DNA of 64,000 bases from Peptoclostridium litorale DSM 5388. GTDB lineage: Bacteria > Bacillota > Clostridia > Peptostreptococcales > Peptostreptococcaceae. The notes beneath the pieces were generated by a model that saw only the letters and a list, made by a program, of their open reading frames with translations, was not told the origin of the DNA and did not search any database. How positions within the stretch are numbered: the first letter of the stretch is position 1; each line of letters begins with the position of its first letter. Positions 1 to 9,587 of the stretch are shown here, piece after piece. The stretch covers positions 124,001 to 188,000 of the forward strand of contig NZ_FSRH01000002.1 in the NCBI RefSeq assembly GCF_900141635.1, read 5' to 3'. The position numbers and the translations under genes were made by a program.

Positions 1-409
1 TTGCCTCTTGATCGATATCAGTAGCTATTATCTTTATCTTGTTTAGCGGCATGAATTTGCTCAATAGCATAACCATAGAATATGGCTCCTCTCCTGTCGA
101 GCAGGCGGCACTCCATATCTTTAGGCTTTTTTTGTTTTTCAGCAGTTGTGGGAGTATTTCACTTTCAACTACTTTCCACTGGTCCGGATTCCTGTAAAAT
201 TCAGATACATTTATGGTAAGATAGTTTATAAATTCATTGAATAGTTCCTTGTCAGTATCTATCGCCTTGAAATAGCTTCCGAAATCGTCATATCCGTTTC
301 TATTCGCAAGTGACGAAAGCCTTCTTTTCATCTGTTTTTCTTTGTATAATGACAGGTTTATTCCAGTCTTATGATGCACCTTATCCTTAAAAAGTTCATA
401 GTCCCGCAT
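1..409 (-). CDS. cheR: CheR-type protein-glutamate methyltransferase, 5' part only
   Basis: Reading back from ATG at 409, an open frame of about 136 codons runs off the left edge of the window. The N-terminal helical part contains NVSEFYRNP, followed by the SAM-binding stretch IWSAACSTGEEPYSM, both hallmarks of CheR enzymes. CheR methylates glutamates of chemoreceptors using S-adenosylmethionine and sets adaptation in chemotaxis. A GGGGG ribosome site lies 7 bases before the ATG. The C-terminal half is outside the window, so fusion to other domains cannot be judged. It follows ispH by 17 bases on the same strand and may be cotranscribed with it. Confidence 0.9.
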   Translation of the reverse strand, partial: MRDYELFKDKVHHKTGINLSLYKEKQMKRRLSSLANRNGYDDFGSYFKAIDTDKELFNEFINYLTINVSEFYRNPDQWKVVESEILPQLLKNKKSLKIWSAACSTGEEPYSMVMLLSKFMPLNKIKIIATDIDQEA

Positions 410-426
410 ATTATTACCCCCTAGAT

Positions 427-1266
427 TTATTTTGAATTTTCCTGTATATATTCAACTACTTCTGTTATTATCCAATCAGGAGTGGATGCCCCTGCTGTTA
501 TTCCCAAATGCGAATAGCTGCTTATCAAGCTCATATCCAGTTCCTCTTTTGTCTCCACATGGAATGTCGGGCAGTTCTGACTGCATATTTCAGTCAGCTT
601 TTGAGTATTAGAGCTATGATATCCTCCTATGACTATCATCGCCTGGGCCTTTTTTGAAAGGATTTTTGATGCATCCTGTCTTTCCTTCGTCGCAAGACAT
701 ATTGTGTTGTGAAATTCGATATGATCCACCGTTGCAGTAAGCTTTTTCTTTATGTGTTCATATTGGTCTATATTCATTGTAGTTTGAGCCACTACAGAGT
801 ATTCACTATCATCCCAGCTGTAACTTTCAATATCATCTATTGTCTTTACTATTTTAGCGCTATTTTTACACCATCCATTTATACCTATGACTTCCGGGTG
901 TTTAGGGTTTCCCACTATGACTATTGCTTTCCCTTCAGAAAAACTTTTGTATACTATATCCTGTATTTTTTTTACAAACGGACAAGTGGCATCTACTATG
1001 CTGACGTTCTGTTCTTTTAATGCATTATATACATCCAGCGACACTCCATGCGACCTGATTATTATACTCCCCGATATTTTTCCTTCTACCGCGTCTATCA
1101 CCTTGAGGCCTTTTTCCTTGTACTTGCCCACCGCCTGGGTATTGTGTATAAGCTGTCCCAATGAATATATATTTTCTTTTGCATTTTCAAGCTCTTTCCA
1201 GGCCATGTCCATAGCTCTTTTGACTCCAAAACAAAATCCCGCAAATTCAGCCACTTCAATTTTCAT
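427..1266 (-). CDS. ispH: 4-hydroxy-3-methylbut-2-enyl diphosphate reductase (IspH/LytB)
   Basis: This is the last enzyme of the MEP isoprenoid pathway. It reduces HMBPP to IPP and DMAPP with a [4Fe-4S] cluster in the cytoplasm. The conserved cluster cysteines are visible in AGFCFGVKRA (Cys12), VDATCPFVKK and TICLATKERQ, with RSHGV and the IGGYHSSNT substrate loop between or after them. The 279-residue length is normal for the stand-alone enzyme, and the S1-domain fusion seen in some clostridia is absent. I use ATG 1266 because GAGGTG lies 4-9 bases before it; the GTG at 1275 is part of that ribosome site. The start overlaps the end of cmk by 11 bases, so translation is probably coupled. Confidence 0.96.
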   Translation of the reverse strand: MKIEVAEFAGFCFGVKRAMDMAWKELENAKENIYSLGQLIHNTQAVGKYKEKGLKVIDAVEGKISGSIIIRSHGVSLDVYNALKEQNVSIVDATCPFVKKIQDIVYKSFSEGKAIVIVGNPKHPEVIGINGWCKNSAKIVKTIDDIESYSWDDSEYSVVAQTTMNIDQYEHIKKKLTATVDHIEFHNTICLATKERQDASKILSKKAQAMIVIGGYHSSNTQKLTEICSQNCPTFHVETKEELDMSLISSYSHLGITAGASTPDWIITEVVEYIQENSK

Positions 1267-1924
1267 TTTTGTCACCTCGCCTGATATAGTGTAATATGTC
1301 CTGAGTAACCTGCTCTATGTTTTTCGTTGTCGTGTCTATAGCTATAGCATCTTCAGCCTTAACCAAAGGTGCAAACTCCCTGGTTCTGTCCTGCCTGTCT
1401 CTTTCACTCAAGTCCTCTATGACACTTGAAAGCTTGATTTCATATCCTTTCTCCACCATTTCAAGGTGCCTTCTTTTAGCCCTTTCAACAATGTCCGCCT
1501 CCACATAAAACTTGTACTTTGCATCTGGAAATACATGAGTACCTATATCCCTTCCGTCCATAACCACATTGTGTTTTCCAGCTATCTTTCTTTGAAGGTC
1601 TACCATCATAAGCCTGACATCCTTTATGCTTGCAATTTTAGAAACCCTTTCATTTACTACGGGCATTCTAATCTGCTCGCTTATGTCTTCGCCATCGAGC
1701 AGAATCTTACCGTCTGAAAAATCTATATCAGAAGACCGTACTATATCAACTATTCCATTTTCGTCATCTGGATCCACATCCATTTTTACTGCCTTATATG
1801 TGATTGCCCTATACATGGCGCCAGTATCTATATATATATATCCCAGCATGTTTGCTATTATTTTAGCTATGGTGCTCTTTCCTGATCCAGCCGGCCCATC
1901 TATTGCTATAACTGTATTTTTCAA
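1256..1924 (-). CDS. cmk: cytidylate kinase
   Basis: CMP/dCMP kinase phosphorylates CMP to CDP for nucleotide supply. The P-loop IDGPAGSGKST is near the N-terminus, followed by YIDTGAMYRA, MDGRDIGTHVFPDA (CMP binding) and the lid region SERDRQDRTR. I place the start at TTG 1924: AAAGGAG lies 10 bases upstream, and the longer reading frame to 1966 would run into the preceding flavoprotein gene and place an odd tail before the usual N-terminus. This gives about 222 residues, the family norm. The gene sits in a compact minus-strand run with ispH and the HI0933-type flavoprotein, an arrangement common in clostridia. Confidence 0.95.
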   Translation of the reverse strand: MKNTVIAIDGPAGSGKSTIAKIIANMLGYIYIDTGAMYRAITYKAVKMDVDPDDENGIVDIVRSSDIDFSDGKILLDGEDISEQIRMPVVNERVSKIASIKDVRLMMVDLQRKIAGKHNVVMDGRDIGTHVFPDAKYKFYVEADIVERAKRRHLEMVEKGYEIKLSSVIEDLSERDRQDRTREFAPLVKAEDAIAIDTTTKNIEQVTQDILHYIRRGDKNEN

Positions 1925-1943
1925 TTGTAATTCCACTCCTTTG

Positions 1944-3155
1944 TTAAGCGTTAATTCCTGCAACATATCCTGTTGAAAAAGCTATTTGAAGATTATACCC
2001 TCCAGTCAAAGCATCCACATCTATTACCTCTCCTGCAAATAAAACATTTTCCACAAGTTTGGATCTCATTGTATGGGGATCGATTTCAGAAGTCTTTACA
2101 CCTCCAGAAGTGACTGTGGCTACTTTTATGTCCATAATTCCGCTGCATGAGAGTTTTGATTTCTTTATAGCATTTACTATTCGTTCCTCGTCAACCTTTT
2201 TCAAGTTGTTTGGAAGATCATTTATATCCAAATATGACAGCAGTTCCTTCATAAGCGATACCGGAAGCAGCTCTTTCAGATTGTTCCATATGGCCTTGTT
2301 TGGATGCTCCCTTATAAGTCCTGATATGTCACTCGCACTGCTATCAGGTGCAAAGTCAATACTAATTTCCACATCTCCATTTGCAAAACATCTGTTAATA
2401 TAACTAGATGCACAAAGAGCCAATGGTCCGCTGAGTCCAAAATGTGTGAACAAAAGATCTCCTCTATTTGAATATACCATTCTGCCTGCATGTGAAATAT
2501 CCATATGGGCTTCAAGCGAAATCCCCGAAAGCCCCTTGACCCAGCTTTCCCTTATGAGAAGCGGTGAAAGGGCTGGATATATAAGCTGCACAAAATGCCC
2601 CATTCTCTTAATAACATCAAACATGCTGCCGTCTGATCCCGTATGGGGATAGCTTTTTCCTCCTGTTGCAACTATTATGCTGTCCGCAAAGCATTCGGCT
2701 CCATTCTCCAGTATTGCTGAGATTGCCTTTCCACTTTTCAGCTTTATATCACTTACCTTTGCAGATTTTAAAACCTGTACGCCACTTCTTTCCAAGACCC
2801 TTTGCATTGCCTCTATTACATCTTTTGAGCTGTGGCTTTTAGGATACACTTTCATATCTTCTTCAATTTGAAGGTCAACCCCTTCATTCATAAAAAAATC
2901 CATGAGCATTTCATTTGTAAAGCTGTAAAACGGAGTGTATAAAAATTTATGATTTCTAACCACCTTATCAAAAAAATCGGATATGTCCCTTGCATTTGTA
3001 ACGTTACATCTTCCGCCTCCAGTAATGCTGAGTTTTTTTCCCAGCTGTGAAGTGCCTTCCAAAAGAAGTACCTTTTTCCCATTTTGCGCGGCCGCAATTG
3101 CTGCCATCATGCCGGCAGGACCCGCTCCTATAACTATAACCTCACTTTTTTTCAA
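1944..3155 (-). CDS. HI0933/YhiN-family FAD-dependent oxidoreductase
   Basis: This 403-residue flavoprotein begins with the FAD dinucleotide motif VIGAGPAGMMAAIAAA. It then has GGGRCNVTNA, a family signature, and near the end FAGEVIDVDALTGGYNLQIAFSTG, the second FAD contact region. The family is widespread and its substrate is not established, so I do not assign a reaction. The start is TTG at 3155, directly after the phosphatase stop codon (TAGTTG), with GGAGG 8 bases upstream inside the end of that gene. Translational coupling with the phosphatase is likely. Confidence 0.92.
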   Translation of the reverse strand: MKKSEVIVIGAGPAGMMAAIAAAQNGKKVLLLEGTSQLGKKLSITGGGRCNVTNARDISDFFDKVVRNHKFLYTPFYSFTNEMLMDFFMNEGVDLQIEEDMKVYPKSHSSKDVIEAMQRVLERSGVQVLKSAKVSDIKLKSGKAISAILENGAECFADSIIVATGGKSYPHTGSDGSMFDVIKRMGHFVQLIYPALSPLLIRESWVKGLSGISLEAHMDISHAGRMVYSNRGDLLFTHFGLSGPLALCASSYINRCFANGDVEISIDFAPDSSASDISGLIREHPNKAIWNNLKELLPVSLMKELLSYLDINDLPNNLKKVDEERIVNAIKKSKLSCSGIMDIKVATVTSGGVKTSEIDPHTMRSKLVENVLFAGEVIDVDALTGGYNLQIAFSTGYVAGINA

Positions 3156-3773
3156 CTATTTTTCCTCCAAATGCGTCGTATCATTAACTCTCATTATAAC
3201 AGGACCATAATCCCTGTATTCTATAACATTGAGCGAAGTATTGCCCTGTTTTATCTTGTATATATTTGAAAGCTCCGCCCCCAAAAGACTAACAAGAAGT
3301 ATTTTTATTATCATTCCATGAGATACCAGAAGTATATTGGCGTTGTCATGCTGTTCATTTATATTTGAAATGCAGTCCATTATTCGCTTTCTCGCCTGAA
3401 GCAAATTTTCCGCCCCCGGAATTTGGGCTTCTTGAGGCTTTGTCCTCCAAACTTTATATATGTCTGAGTATTTTTCCCTTATAGCATTTATAGTGAGCCC
3501 TTCCCAGTCGCCAAAGTTAATCTCTCTAAGCCCTTTGTCGAGCATTATCTCCTTGTCCAAATGAGATGATATTATATTCGATGTCTCAATAGTCCTTCCC
3601 AAGTCACTACTGTATATATAGTCAACATCGAAGCTTTGAAGCCTTTTTGCAAGTTTTTGTGTCTGCTCTATTCCTATTTCAGCAAGACTGGAATTTTGTT
3701 GTCCCTGAGTCTTTTTTTGAATATTCCATTCAGTCTGTCCGTGTCTCACAATGAAAAATTTATTCAATTTCAT
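3156..3773 (-). CDS. histidine phosphatase family protein (phosphoglycerate-mutase-like)
   Basis: The N-terminus carries the RHGQTEWN catalytic signature of the branch-2,3-type histidine phosphatases. Later come the second catalytic region LREINFGDWEGL and the SHGMIIKILL histidine. The length of about 205 residues fits CobC/GpmB/PhoE-like enzymes. Substrate cannot be told from sequence; alpha-ribazole phosphate or sugar phosphates are possibilities. ATG 3773 is preferred over the ATG six bases upstream because AAAGG is then 6 bases away. It is first in the run leading into the flavoprotein, cmk, ispH and cheR, and is divergent from the UspA gene. Confidence 0.9.
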   Translation of the reverse strand: MKLNKFFIVRHGQTEWNIQKKTQGQQNSSLAEIGIEQTQKLAKRLQSFDVDYIYSSDLGRTIETSNIISSHLDKEIMLDKGLREINFGDWEGLTINAIREKYSDIYKVWRTKPQEAQIPGAENLLQARKRIMDCISNINEQHDNANILLVSHGMIIKILLVSLLGAELSNIYKIKQGNTSLNVIEYRDYGPVIMRVNDTTHLEEK

Positions 3774-4022
3774 CTCCATCCTTTGTGTCTATATATTATA
3801 TTCATAATGTGAAAAATACCCAACATCCATCTTATATCCCATTTAAATGCTATGAAATCTTTATTTGTAATTATATCAAAAATAGAACTTTCTGTCACAA
3901 AAGCGCTTGTTTTAAGTTTATTATGCTCTACATGTTTTAGTCATTCACTTTATTGGTATCTACTAATTAAATCCAGCTATTCAAACACTTCAAATCAAAA
4001 TAAAACCGAGGAGGACACCCAA

Positions 4023-4418
4023 ATGAAATCAATAAAAAAAATTCTATTGCCTGTGGACAATCTAGAACCCTGCACAAACGCTATATCCGCAGCCAAACTT
4101 CTCGCGCAAGGCTTCAAATCTGAAATAGTAATTCTTAACGTGCAAGCAGATTTCACTTCCGCAGAATCCGACATGTCCAAAGGAACCAGGATAGTCGAAG
4201 AGGTAAAGTCAAATTTCAAATACGCAGATATACAAGTTACAACTAGAGTTGCATTTGGAAATCCCAGCGAAATAATACTCGATATTTGCGAAGATGAAAA
4301 TTTTGACATGATAATAATCTGTACACATGGTCTTAGCGCCACAAGAAGGTTCCTGCTCGGAAGCGTGACAAATAAAATTGTCCATCACTCCAAGGTTCCG
4401 GTTTTGGTTTTAAGATAA
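4023..4418 (+). CDS. universal stress protein UspA family
   Basis: A 131-residue single-domain Usp protein. It opens with KKILLPVDNLE and ends with the THGLSATRRFLLGS...PVLVLR ATP-binding region, a variant of G-2x-G-9x-G(S/T). The open frame reaches back to 3852, but the real start is ATG 4023, where GAGGAGG lies 7 bases upstream and the typical N-terminal beta strand begins. It is transcribed alone, divergent from the phosphatase, and ends in a terminator shared with the facing small gene. The biological role is unknown; the family acts in stress survival. Confidence 0.9.
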   Translation: MKSIKKILLPVDNLEPCTNAISAAKLLAQGFKSEIVILNVQADFTSAESDMSKGTRIVEEVKSNFKYADIQVTTRVAFGNPSEIILDICEDENFDMIIICTHGLSATRRFLLGSVTNKIVHHSKVPVLVLR

Positions 4419-4420
4419 AA

Positions 4421-4450
4421 AAATAGACGGAAAATCCGTCTATTTTTTTA
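4421..4450. terminator. bidirectional terminator between uspA-like gene and the facing small gene
   Basis: The stem AATAGACGGA / TCCGTCTATT has an AAA loop. It is followed by T runs on the plus strand and preceded by A runs that serve the minus strand. The stop of the minus-strand gene lies in the distal T run. Confidence 0.85.
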
Positions 4451-4654
4451 TTCAATTTCCCATTCGTCGTCTATGAGAATTCTTCTGGATATGCTAAAAT
4501 CGCTGTCATATGGATTAACCCCATCCTCAGTCCACGAAAGTACGCCTTCTATGAACTTAAGCTTAAGCAAGGGCTTGTCCTGTTCCAACCCCTTGTTTAT
4601 AAATACGGTTTCCGGATACTGTGCAAGATATTTCATCATTTCCCACGTCTTCAT
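4448..4654 (-). CDS. small protein of unknown function (68 aa)
   Basis: I do not recognise a family. The protein is acidic and soluble, opens with MKTWEMMKYLAQYPE and ends in SRRILIDDEWEIE. The start ATG 4654 has TTTGGAGGGG 6 bases upstream; the longer frame to 4672 would begin inside this ribosome site. It lies 33 bases after the nif3 stop on the same strand and faces the uspA-like gene across a shared terminator. It is probably the last gene of the rpoD-trmK-nif3 run. The strong ribosome site and codon pattern argue that it is real. Confidence 0.7.
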   Translation of the reverse strand: MKTWEMMKYLAQYPETVFINKGLEQDKPLLKLKFIEGVLSWTEDGVNPYDSDFSISRRILIDDEWEIE

Positions 4655-4687
4655 GCCATCCCCTCCAAACATGTCTACAAAACAATG

Positions 4688-5788
4688 CTAAATGCTCCAA
4701 AAAACATCAGATGAAGCATTTGAAGTAAGTATTTCAACTCCCTTTGTGCTGCCCTTTAAAAATTCAGACATTATTTCCGCAAAAATCTTTTCACTTCCAT
4801 AGTGTCCCACATCTACAACTGCAATCCCTTTTTCTAATGCCTCCTGAGCCTGGTGGTACTTAACATCTCCTGTAACTATGACCTGGGCTCCTTTTTTCAC
4901 GGATTCGCCCATAAATTCGCTTCCCGAACCTGATACAACTGCTACCCTTTTCACATTCATTTTAGGATCCCCTGCTATTTTCAACAGCTCTATGTCAAGA
5001 CCCCTTTTTAACCCTTCCGCAAACTCTTCCAAACCTACTTCTCTTTCGGTTTCTCCTATTCTGCCTATGCCTATTGAATCTCCTTCGTTCAAAAGTTCAT
5101 ACATATCATAAGCAACCTCCTCATATGGATGCACTGAAAAAACATGCTCTAAAGCGCTGTTAAGCTTTTCCTTCGGCAGCACGCTTTCAATTTTAACCTC
5201 TTCAATATCACAGACCATGTCCTTTCGTCCTACATGCGGGTTGCTCCCTTCAAGCGGCCTAAACCTTCCAACTCCATCTGTGCTGAATGAACAGCTGTCA
5301 TAATTGCCTATATGCCCAGCACCCCCTTCAGCCAAAGCTCTTCTTACAGCATCCTCATGCGTCTTTGGCGCATATATCGCAATTTTGACTAGCTTCTCGG
5401 CTTGAATTATGCTTAAATCCTCGATGTTTTTAAGCCCCATCTTCCTGCAAAGGCCGTCGTTAAGCCCATCCCTTGCTATATCAAAGTTCGTATGCATGCT
5501 GTAAAGTGATATGTCTTCTTTTATGAGTCTTATTACGGCTCTTCCCCTGTAAGAACTGCTGTTTATTTTTTTCATGCCTTTGAATAAAAAAGGATGGTGG
5601 GTTATTATGATATCCACGCCCCTTTCCACGGCTTCTTCAATTACAGATTCATCTGCATCAAGAGCAAGGAGTACCCTCTTTACACCGCTTCCATAATCTC
5701 CCACTAAAAGCCCCACATTGTCCCATTCATAAGCGAGGTTTGGACTGTATTTGCTTTCTATTATTTTTACTAACTCCTTAAGCAACAT
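4688..5788 (-). CDS. Nif3-like dinuclear metal-centre protein (YqfO type)
   Basis: A 366-residue NIF3/GTP cyclohydrolase I type 2 homologue. Metal ligands appear in IITHHPFLFKG near residue 65, in SMHTNFDIA near residue 98, and in the C-terminal VDVGHYGSEKI. The middle segment (about 130-235) matches the inserted PII/CutA-like domain found in YqfO of Bacillus. Family members form toroidal hexamers with two metals per site; the physiological reaction is not settled. The start overlaps the trmK end by 11 bases. The pairing trmK-nif3 downstream of rpoD is a conserved Firmicute arrangement. Confidence 0.93.
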   Translation of the reverse strand: MLLKELVKIIESKYSPNLAYEWDNVGLLVGDYGSGVKRVLLALDADESVIEEAVERGVDIIITHHPFLFKGMKKINSSSYRGRAVIRLIKEDISLYSMHTNFDIARDGLNDGLCRKMGLKNIEDLSIIQAEKLVKIAIYAPKTHEDAVRRALAEGGAGHIGNYDSCSFSTDGVGRFRPLEGSNPHVGRKDMVCDIEEVKIESVLPKEKLNSALEHVFSVHPYEEVAYDMYELLNEGDSIGIGRIGETEREVGLEEFAEGLKRGLDIELLKIAGDPKMNVKRVAVVSGSGSEFMGESVKKGAQVIVTGDVKYHQAQEALEKGIAVVDVGHYGSEKIFAEIMSEFLKGSTKGVEILTSNASSDVFWSI

Positions 5789-6488
5789 TCTCTCTTATCT
5801 CCTTTATCTTTTTGAGTCTATTACTGCAAAATTCAAGCCTCAAAGCAGCCTTTATAGTTTTATTACCCTCAAGATTGGAAATTATGCCTTCATATTTTTT
5901 TATCTTTTTATCCAAAAATTCAACAAGCAAATCCTTGTCATCCACCTCTAAAAGTTTCTTGCCGATCTCAAAATATACCCCGTCAATTGTATCCTCTATT
6001 TTATCCGAGTCTCCAGCATATGAGGCAATTATTATTTCATACATTTTTTCATCTTCTTTTGCAAGGCATTCTTTTTGTATCTCAAACCCATTTTCAAAGA
6101 GGTATTTCCTAAGTTCATGAGAAGCCTGCATAGGTTGAAGCACAAGTTTATTCACACCTGAAGCCTTTTCAAAATCATCTTCAATAATTTGGCTTATAAG
6201 AACTCCTCCCATACCCGCAATTATCACTTCATCAACCTCTGCATCATCTAAGACGGAAAGTCCTCCTCCAAGCCTCGTATTTATGCTGTCCCCAAGCCCA
6301 TTTTGAGCAATATGCTTTTTAGCCTTTTCCAATGGCCCCTTGTTGACATCAGATGCAATTACAAACCGGCTTATACCCGTTTTAACAAGATATACCGGTA
6401 TATAGGCGTGGTCTGTCCCTATATCGGCTACTCTCGCTTCATTATCTATCTGGTCGGCTATGCATTGTAATCTATTTCCCAAGTTCAA
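5778..6488 (-). CDS. trmK: tRNA (adenine-22-N1)-methyltransferase TrmK
   Basis: A SAM-dependent methyltransferase of the YqfN/TrmK family that makes m1A22 in tRNA. The SAM site VADIGTDHAYIPVYLV follows a short helical start, and the conserved IIAGMGGVLI motif comes next. The C-terminal part is the family's helical coiled domain. The length of 236 is normal. The start is TTG 6488, with AGGAGG 8 bases upstream; the ATG between them is out of frame. It lies between rpoD and nif3 on the same strand. Confidence 0.94.
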   Translation of the reverse strand: MNLGNRLQCIADQIDNEARVADIGTDHAYIPVYLVKTGISRFVIASDVNKGPLEKAKKHIAQNGLGDSINTRLGGGLSVLDDAEVDEVIIAGMGGVLISQIIEDDFEKASGVNKLVLQPMQASHELRKYLFENGFEIQKECLAKEDEKMYEIIIASYAGDSDKIEDTIDGVYFEIGKKLLEVDDKDLLVEFLDKKIKKYEGIISNLEGNKTIKAALRLEFCSNRLKKIKEIRENVA

Positions 6489-6525
6489 ATCATCGTCCTC
6501 CTGAATTTTATTTTTCGCGTATATT

Positions 6526-6562
6526 AAGAAAAATCCGCCAAATGACGAATTTTTCCTTTTAA
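6526..6562 (-). terminator. hairpin after rpoD
   Basis: Downstream of the rpoD stop a hairpin can form between GAAAAATTCG and CGGATTTTTC (one wobble pair) with an 8-base loop. The U-rich 3' arm resembles an intrinsic terminator, but it lies only about 40 bases before trmK and may act as a partial terminator or processing site. Confidence 0.5.
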
Positions 6563-6569
6563 TCTAAAT

Positions 6570-7679
6570 TTAGTCTAGATAATCCTTAAGCTTTTTAGAT
6601 CTGCTTGGATGTCTAAGCTTTCTAAGCGCTTTTGCCTCTATCTGCCTTATTCTCTCGCGTGTTACATCAAATTCCTTGCCCACTTCCTCGAGAGTTCTCG
6701 CTCTTCCATCTTCAAGTCCAAATCTAAGTTTTAATACCTTTTGTTCCCTTTCATTAAGCGATCCAAGCACATCTTCAAGCTGCTCTTTTAAAAGTGAATA
6801 TGCTGCCGCTTCAGCAGGAGCAGGAGCGTCATCGTCAGGTATGAAATCACCAAGATGGCTATCCTCTTCCTCTCCTATAGGCGTTTCCAAAGATACAGGC
6901 TCTTGGGCTATTTTAAGTATCTCTCTTATCTTTTCTTCAGGCATGTCCATTTCCTTTGCAATTTCATCAGGTCTTGGTTCTCTTCCAAGCTTCTGAAGGA
7001 GCTGCCTCGACACTCTTATAAGCTTGTTTATGGTTTCCACCATGTGCACAGGTATTCTTATGGTTCTCGCCTGATCCGCTATGGCTCTTGTTATGGCCTG
7101 TCTTATCCACCAAGTTGCATACGTACTAAACTTGTATCCTTTAGTATAGTCGAATTTTTCAACAGCCTTTATAAGCCCAAGATTACCCTCTTGTATAAGG
7201 TCCAAAAACAGCATTCCTCTTCCCACATATCTTTTTGCTATACTTACAACAAGTCTGAGGTTGGCTTCAACAAGTCTTTTTTTAGCGTATTCTTCCCCTG
7301 CTTCCATTCTCTTTGCAAGTGATATCTCCTCTTCCGCGCTAAGCAGCGGAATCTTTCCTATTTCCTTAAGGTACATTCTCACAGGATCGTCAATACTAAC
7401 TCCTTTTGGAACGCTAAGATCCTTAAGATTTACCTCTTCCTCTTCATCTTCATCGGCATCAGTTTTCGCTTCTGAATCATCAGACTTTTCATTGTCATCA
7501 ATGACTTCAATGCCCATTTGTCCAAGGCTTTCATATATAGTCTCTATTTTATCTTTATCGATATCAAGTTCAGCCAGCGCATCCATTATTTCCTTATATG
7601 TCAGCGACCCCTTTTTCTTTCCTTTTTTTATGAGTTCTTTAATAAGTATTTTTTCTTCTTCAGAGACTCTACCCGCCAT
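6570..7679 (-). CDS. rpoD: RNA polymerase primary sigma factor (SigA/RpoD)
   Basis: Housekeeping sigma factor. Region 1.1 is followed by an acidic linker ([17 protein letters not shown]), region 1.2 [16 protein letters not shown], region 2 ([26 protein letters not shown]), region 3 and the region 4 helix-turn-helix [20 protein letters not shown]. With start ATG 7679 the length is 369, close to Bacillus SigA. I chose it because GAGGG lies 6 bases upstream; in-frame ATGs at 7685, 7697 and 7712 lie inside or before that site and within a 19-base duplication. It directly follows dnaG, as in the classical macromolecular synthesis operon. Confidence 0.96.
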   Translation of the reverse strand: MAGRVSEEEKILIKELIKKGKKKGSLTYKEIMDALAELDIDKDKIETIYESLGQMGIEVIDDNEKSDDSEAKTDADEDEEEEVNLKDLSVPKGVSIDDPVRMYLKEIGKIPLLSAEEEISLAKRMEAGEEYAKKRLVEANLRLVVSIAKRYVGRGMLFLDLIQEGNLGLIKAVEKFDYTKGYKFSTYATWWIRQAITRAIADQARTIRIPVHMVETINKLIRVSRQLLQKLGREPRPDEIAKEMDMPEEKIREILKIAQEPVSLETPIGEEEDSHLGDFIPDDDAPAPAEAAAYSLLKEQLEDVLGSLNEREQKVLKLRFGLEDGRARTLEEVGKEFDVTRERIRQIEAKALRKLRHPSRSKKLKDYLD

Positions 7680-7693
7680 TTGCATCCCTCTTT

Positions 7694-7731
7694 CCATATT
7701 TTCTAAGTTCATCAATATTTTCTAAGTTCAT
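7694..7731. repeat. 19-bp tandem duplication at the dnaG/rpoD junction
   Basis: Two adjacent 19-base units (7694-7712 and 7713-7731) differ at one base. The copy at 7713-7731 encodes the last DnaG residues (ELRKY) and most of the stop; the other copy lies between the stop and the rpoD ribosome site. The duplication offers spurious in-frame upstream starts for rpoD. Confidence 0.9.
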
Positions 7732-9457
7732 TTTCAATATTGAATATTTCTATTCCTATTTCCAAAAGCTTTTTTTCAACATCTGTGTCGTAGTTTTCCT
7801 CCAATTGTGCTTGAAGTGACTTTTGAATGTCATTAAGCTTTTCACTTCTTCTCCTGAGCGAATTCTTTTTAATTCTAATTATAAGTTTTTCAAACTCTTC
7901 AGCTTCTATATCTTCAAACTTCTCTTCCAGTAAAAACTCAGTTTCATCTTTTTCAATATCCAGGTTGTTTTTGAGCTTCTCAAAAATAACTTTAAGCTCC
8001 CCATCAAATTCATCTCCAGAAAGCCTGTGAGTCATTTCTTGTCTAAATGTCTCACTTTTAACAGCAATAAAAATCAGCTTTTTTTGTGCGATTTCAATTC
8101 CATTTTTAACTGGATCAATCTTTTCCGGCAGTACAGGCTTAGCCTTTCCAAACTGCTTTCTGCTGAAATATTTTCCATAAGCTTCTTTTCCTATAGCCTC
8201 TACCGAAATGCCCGTCTCATCTGATATCTTTTTAATATGATATTCAGCTTCTACCGGGCTTTCTATGTTCTTGAGTATTTTAGCTACCTCTTTGCAAAAA
8301 ATCGCCTTGCCTTCCGGCGAATCCATATGAGAACCTCTCCTTAGGACATCTATTTTAAATTGTGTAAAAGAAACCGCATTTTCAATTTCGCTCCTGAACT
8401 CATTAACCCCGTTCTTTCTTATATAATCGTCAGGGTCCTTTGCATCCTTTAGATTTAATATCCTAACGCTCAGTCCATTTTCATTCAGTATGTCCATTCC
8501 TCTGAGAGTGGCCTTTATCCCTGCACTGTCATTGTCATATGATATTATGACTTCATCTGTAAACCTCTTCAACAGAAGAGCCTGCTGCTGTGTAAGTGCA
8601 GTTCCCAAAGAAGCAACCGAATTTTTCACACCAAACTGATGCAGCGCTATTACGTCCATATAGCCTTCCACAACTATTATGGGCTCTTTGTGAGATTTCA
8701 GTACTTTTTTGGCAAAATTGAGTCCGTAAAGGTTATATCTTTTGTTAAACACAAGGGTTTCAGGCGAATTCAGGTATTTGGGCATCGAATCGTCAATGAC
8801 CCTTCCTCCAAAGCCTATTACCAGCCCTTTATGATCGAATATGGGAAATATTACTCTATTTATGAATCTGTCCCTATATCCATCACCTTTTTTCCTCTGG
8901 GTTACAAGACCTGAGGCTATTATATCTTTTTGGCTGTATCCCCTTGACTTTAGATAATCCATAAGTCCATTCCAGGAATCTCCCGAATATCCCAGGCCAA
9001 ACCCCTTTATGGTTTTCCTGTCCAGTCCCCTTCTGGCAAAATAATTCAACATGCTTGGGTTTTTGTTCCAAAGCATATTAAAAAAATATTTTGCAGCTTC
9101 AGTATTTATCTGTATGAGCCTTTGCTTTTCATTAGCCGCAGCTTTTTGGGTTTCATCAGAATAATCCTCAAGTCTTACCCCCGCCTTGTCAGCAAGAATT
9201 TTAAGGGCCTCGCTAAAATCAACATTTTCAATTTTCATTATAAAGTTTATAACGTCTCCACCCTCGCCACAACCAAAGCACTTGTACATCTGCTTGACCT
9301 GACTCACTACGAAAGATGGTGTCTTTTCAGAGTGAAAAGGACAGTTTGCCTTAAAGTTAGATCCCATCGATTTAAGAGTGACATATTCAGATATTATCTG
9401 GACTATATCGCTTCTTTCCTTGATTTCATCTATAATTTCTTCTTTTAAATACCCCAT
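7712..9457 (-). CDS. dnaG: DNA primase
   Basis: Synthesises RNA primers at the replication fork. The N-terminal CHC2 zinc finger is seen as [12 protein letters not shown] and [15 protein letters not shown]. The TOPRIM domain follows with [11 protein letters not shown] and [13 protein letters not shown], and then the helicase-binding region. The length of about 581 is normal. ATG 9457 is used because AAGGGTG lies 6 bases before it; the GTG at 9466 is inside that site. It is followed at once by rpoD. The aroF gene upstream has its own terminator, so dnaG probably has a promoter in 9458-9550, not identified. Confidence 0.96.
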   Translation of the reverse strand: MGYLKEEIIDEIKERSDIVQIISEYVTLKSMGSNFKANCPFHSEKTPSFVVSQVKQMYKCFGCGEGGDVINFIMKIENVDFSEALKILADKAGVRLEDYSDETQKAAANEKQRLIQINTEAAKYFFNMLWNKNPSMLNYFARRGLDRKTIKGFGLGYSGDSWNGLMDYLKSRGYSQKDIIASGLVTQRKKGDGYRDRFINRVIFPIFDHKGLVIGFGGRVIDDSMPKYLNSPETLVFNKRYNLYGLNFAKKVLKSHKEPIIVVEGYMDVIALHQFGVKNSVASLGTALTQQQALLLKRFTDEVIISYDNDSAGIKATLRGMDILNENGLSVRILNLKDAKDPDDYIRKNGVNEFRSEIENAVSFTQFKIDVLRRGSHMDSPEGKAIFCKEVAKILKNIESPVEAEYHIKKISDETGISVEAIGKEAYGKYFSRKQFGKAKPVLPEKIDPVKNGIEIAQKKLIFIAVKSETFRQEMTHRLSGDEFDGELKVIFEKLKNNLDIEKDETEFLLEEKFEDIEAEEFEKLIIRIKKNSLRRRSEKLNDIQKSLQAQLEENYDTDVEKKLLEIGIEIFNIENELRKY

Positions 9458-9550
9458 ATCGATCACCCTTTTTTATCCAGGGGGTTATATTTCCTGTAAA
9501 ATATACATTCTACAAAACATAATGCTTTTCCTCTATTTTTTCACAACAAT

Positions 9551-9587
9551 TAAAAAACGAATGAGCAATTTCTATAACCCCATTCGT
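9551..9587 (-). terminator. aroF terminator overlapping the coding end
   Basis: The hairpin ACGAATG / CATTCGT is followed by a TTTTTT run on the minus strand. The 5' arm includes the last codons of aroF (RRMG), so the C-terminus is encoded by the terminator. Confidence 0.8.

Noticed and set aside
3852-4022. Upstream extension of the UspA frame by 57 codons
   Set aside because: The GAGGAGG site and the standard Usp N-terminus both mark ATG 4023; the extension looks like non-coding AT-rich sequence.
7682-7715. Earlier in-frame starts for rpoD
   Set aside because: They arise from the 19-bp duplication or lie within the ribosome site used by ATG 7679.
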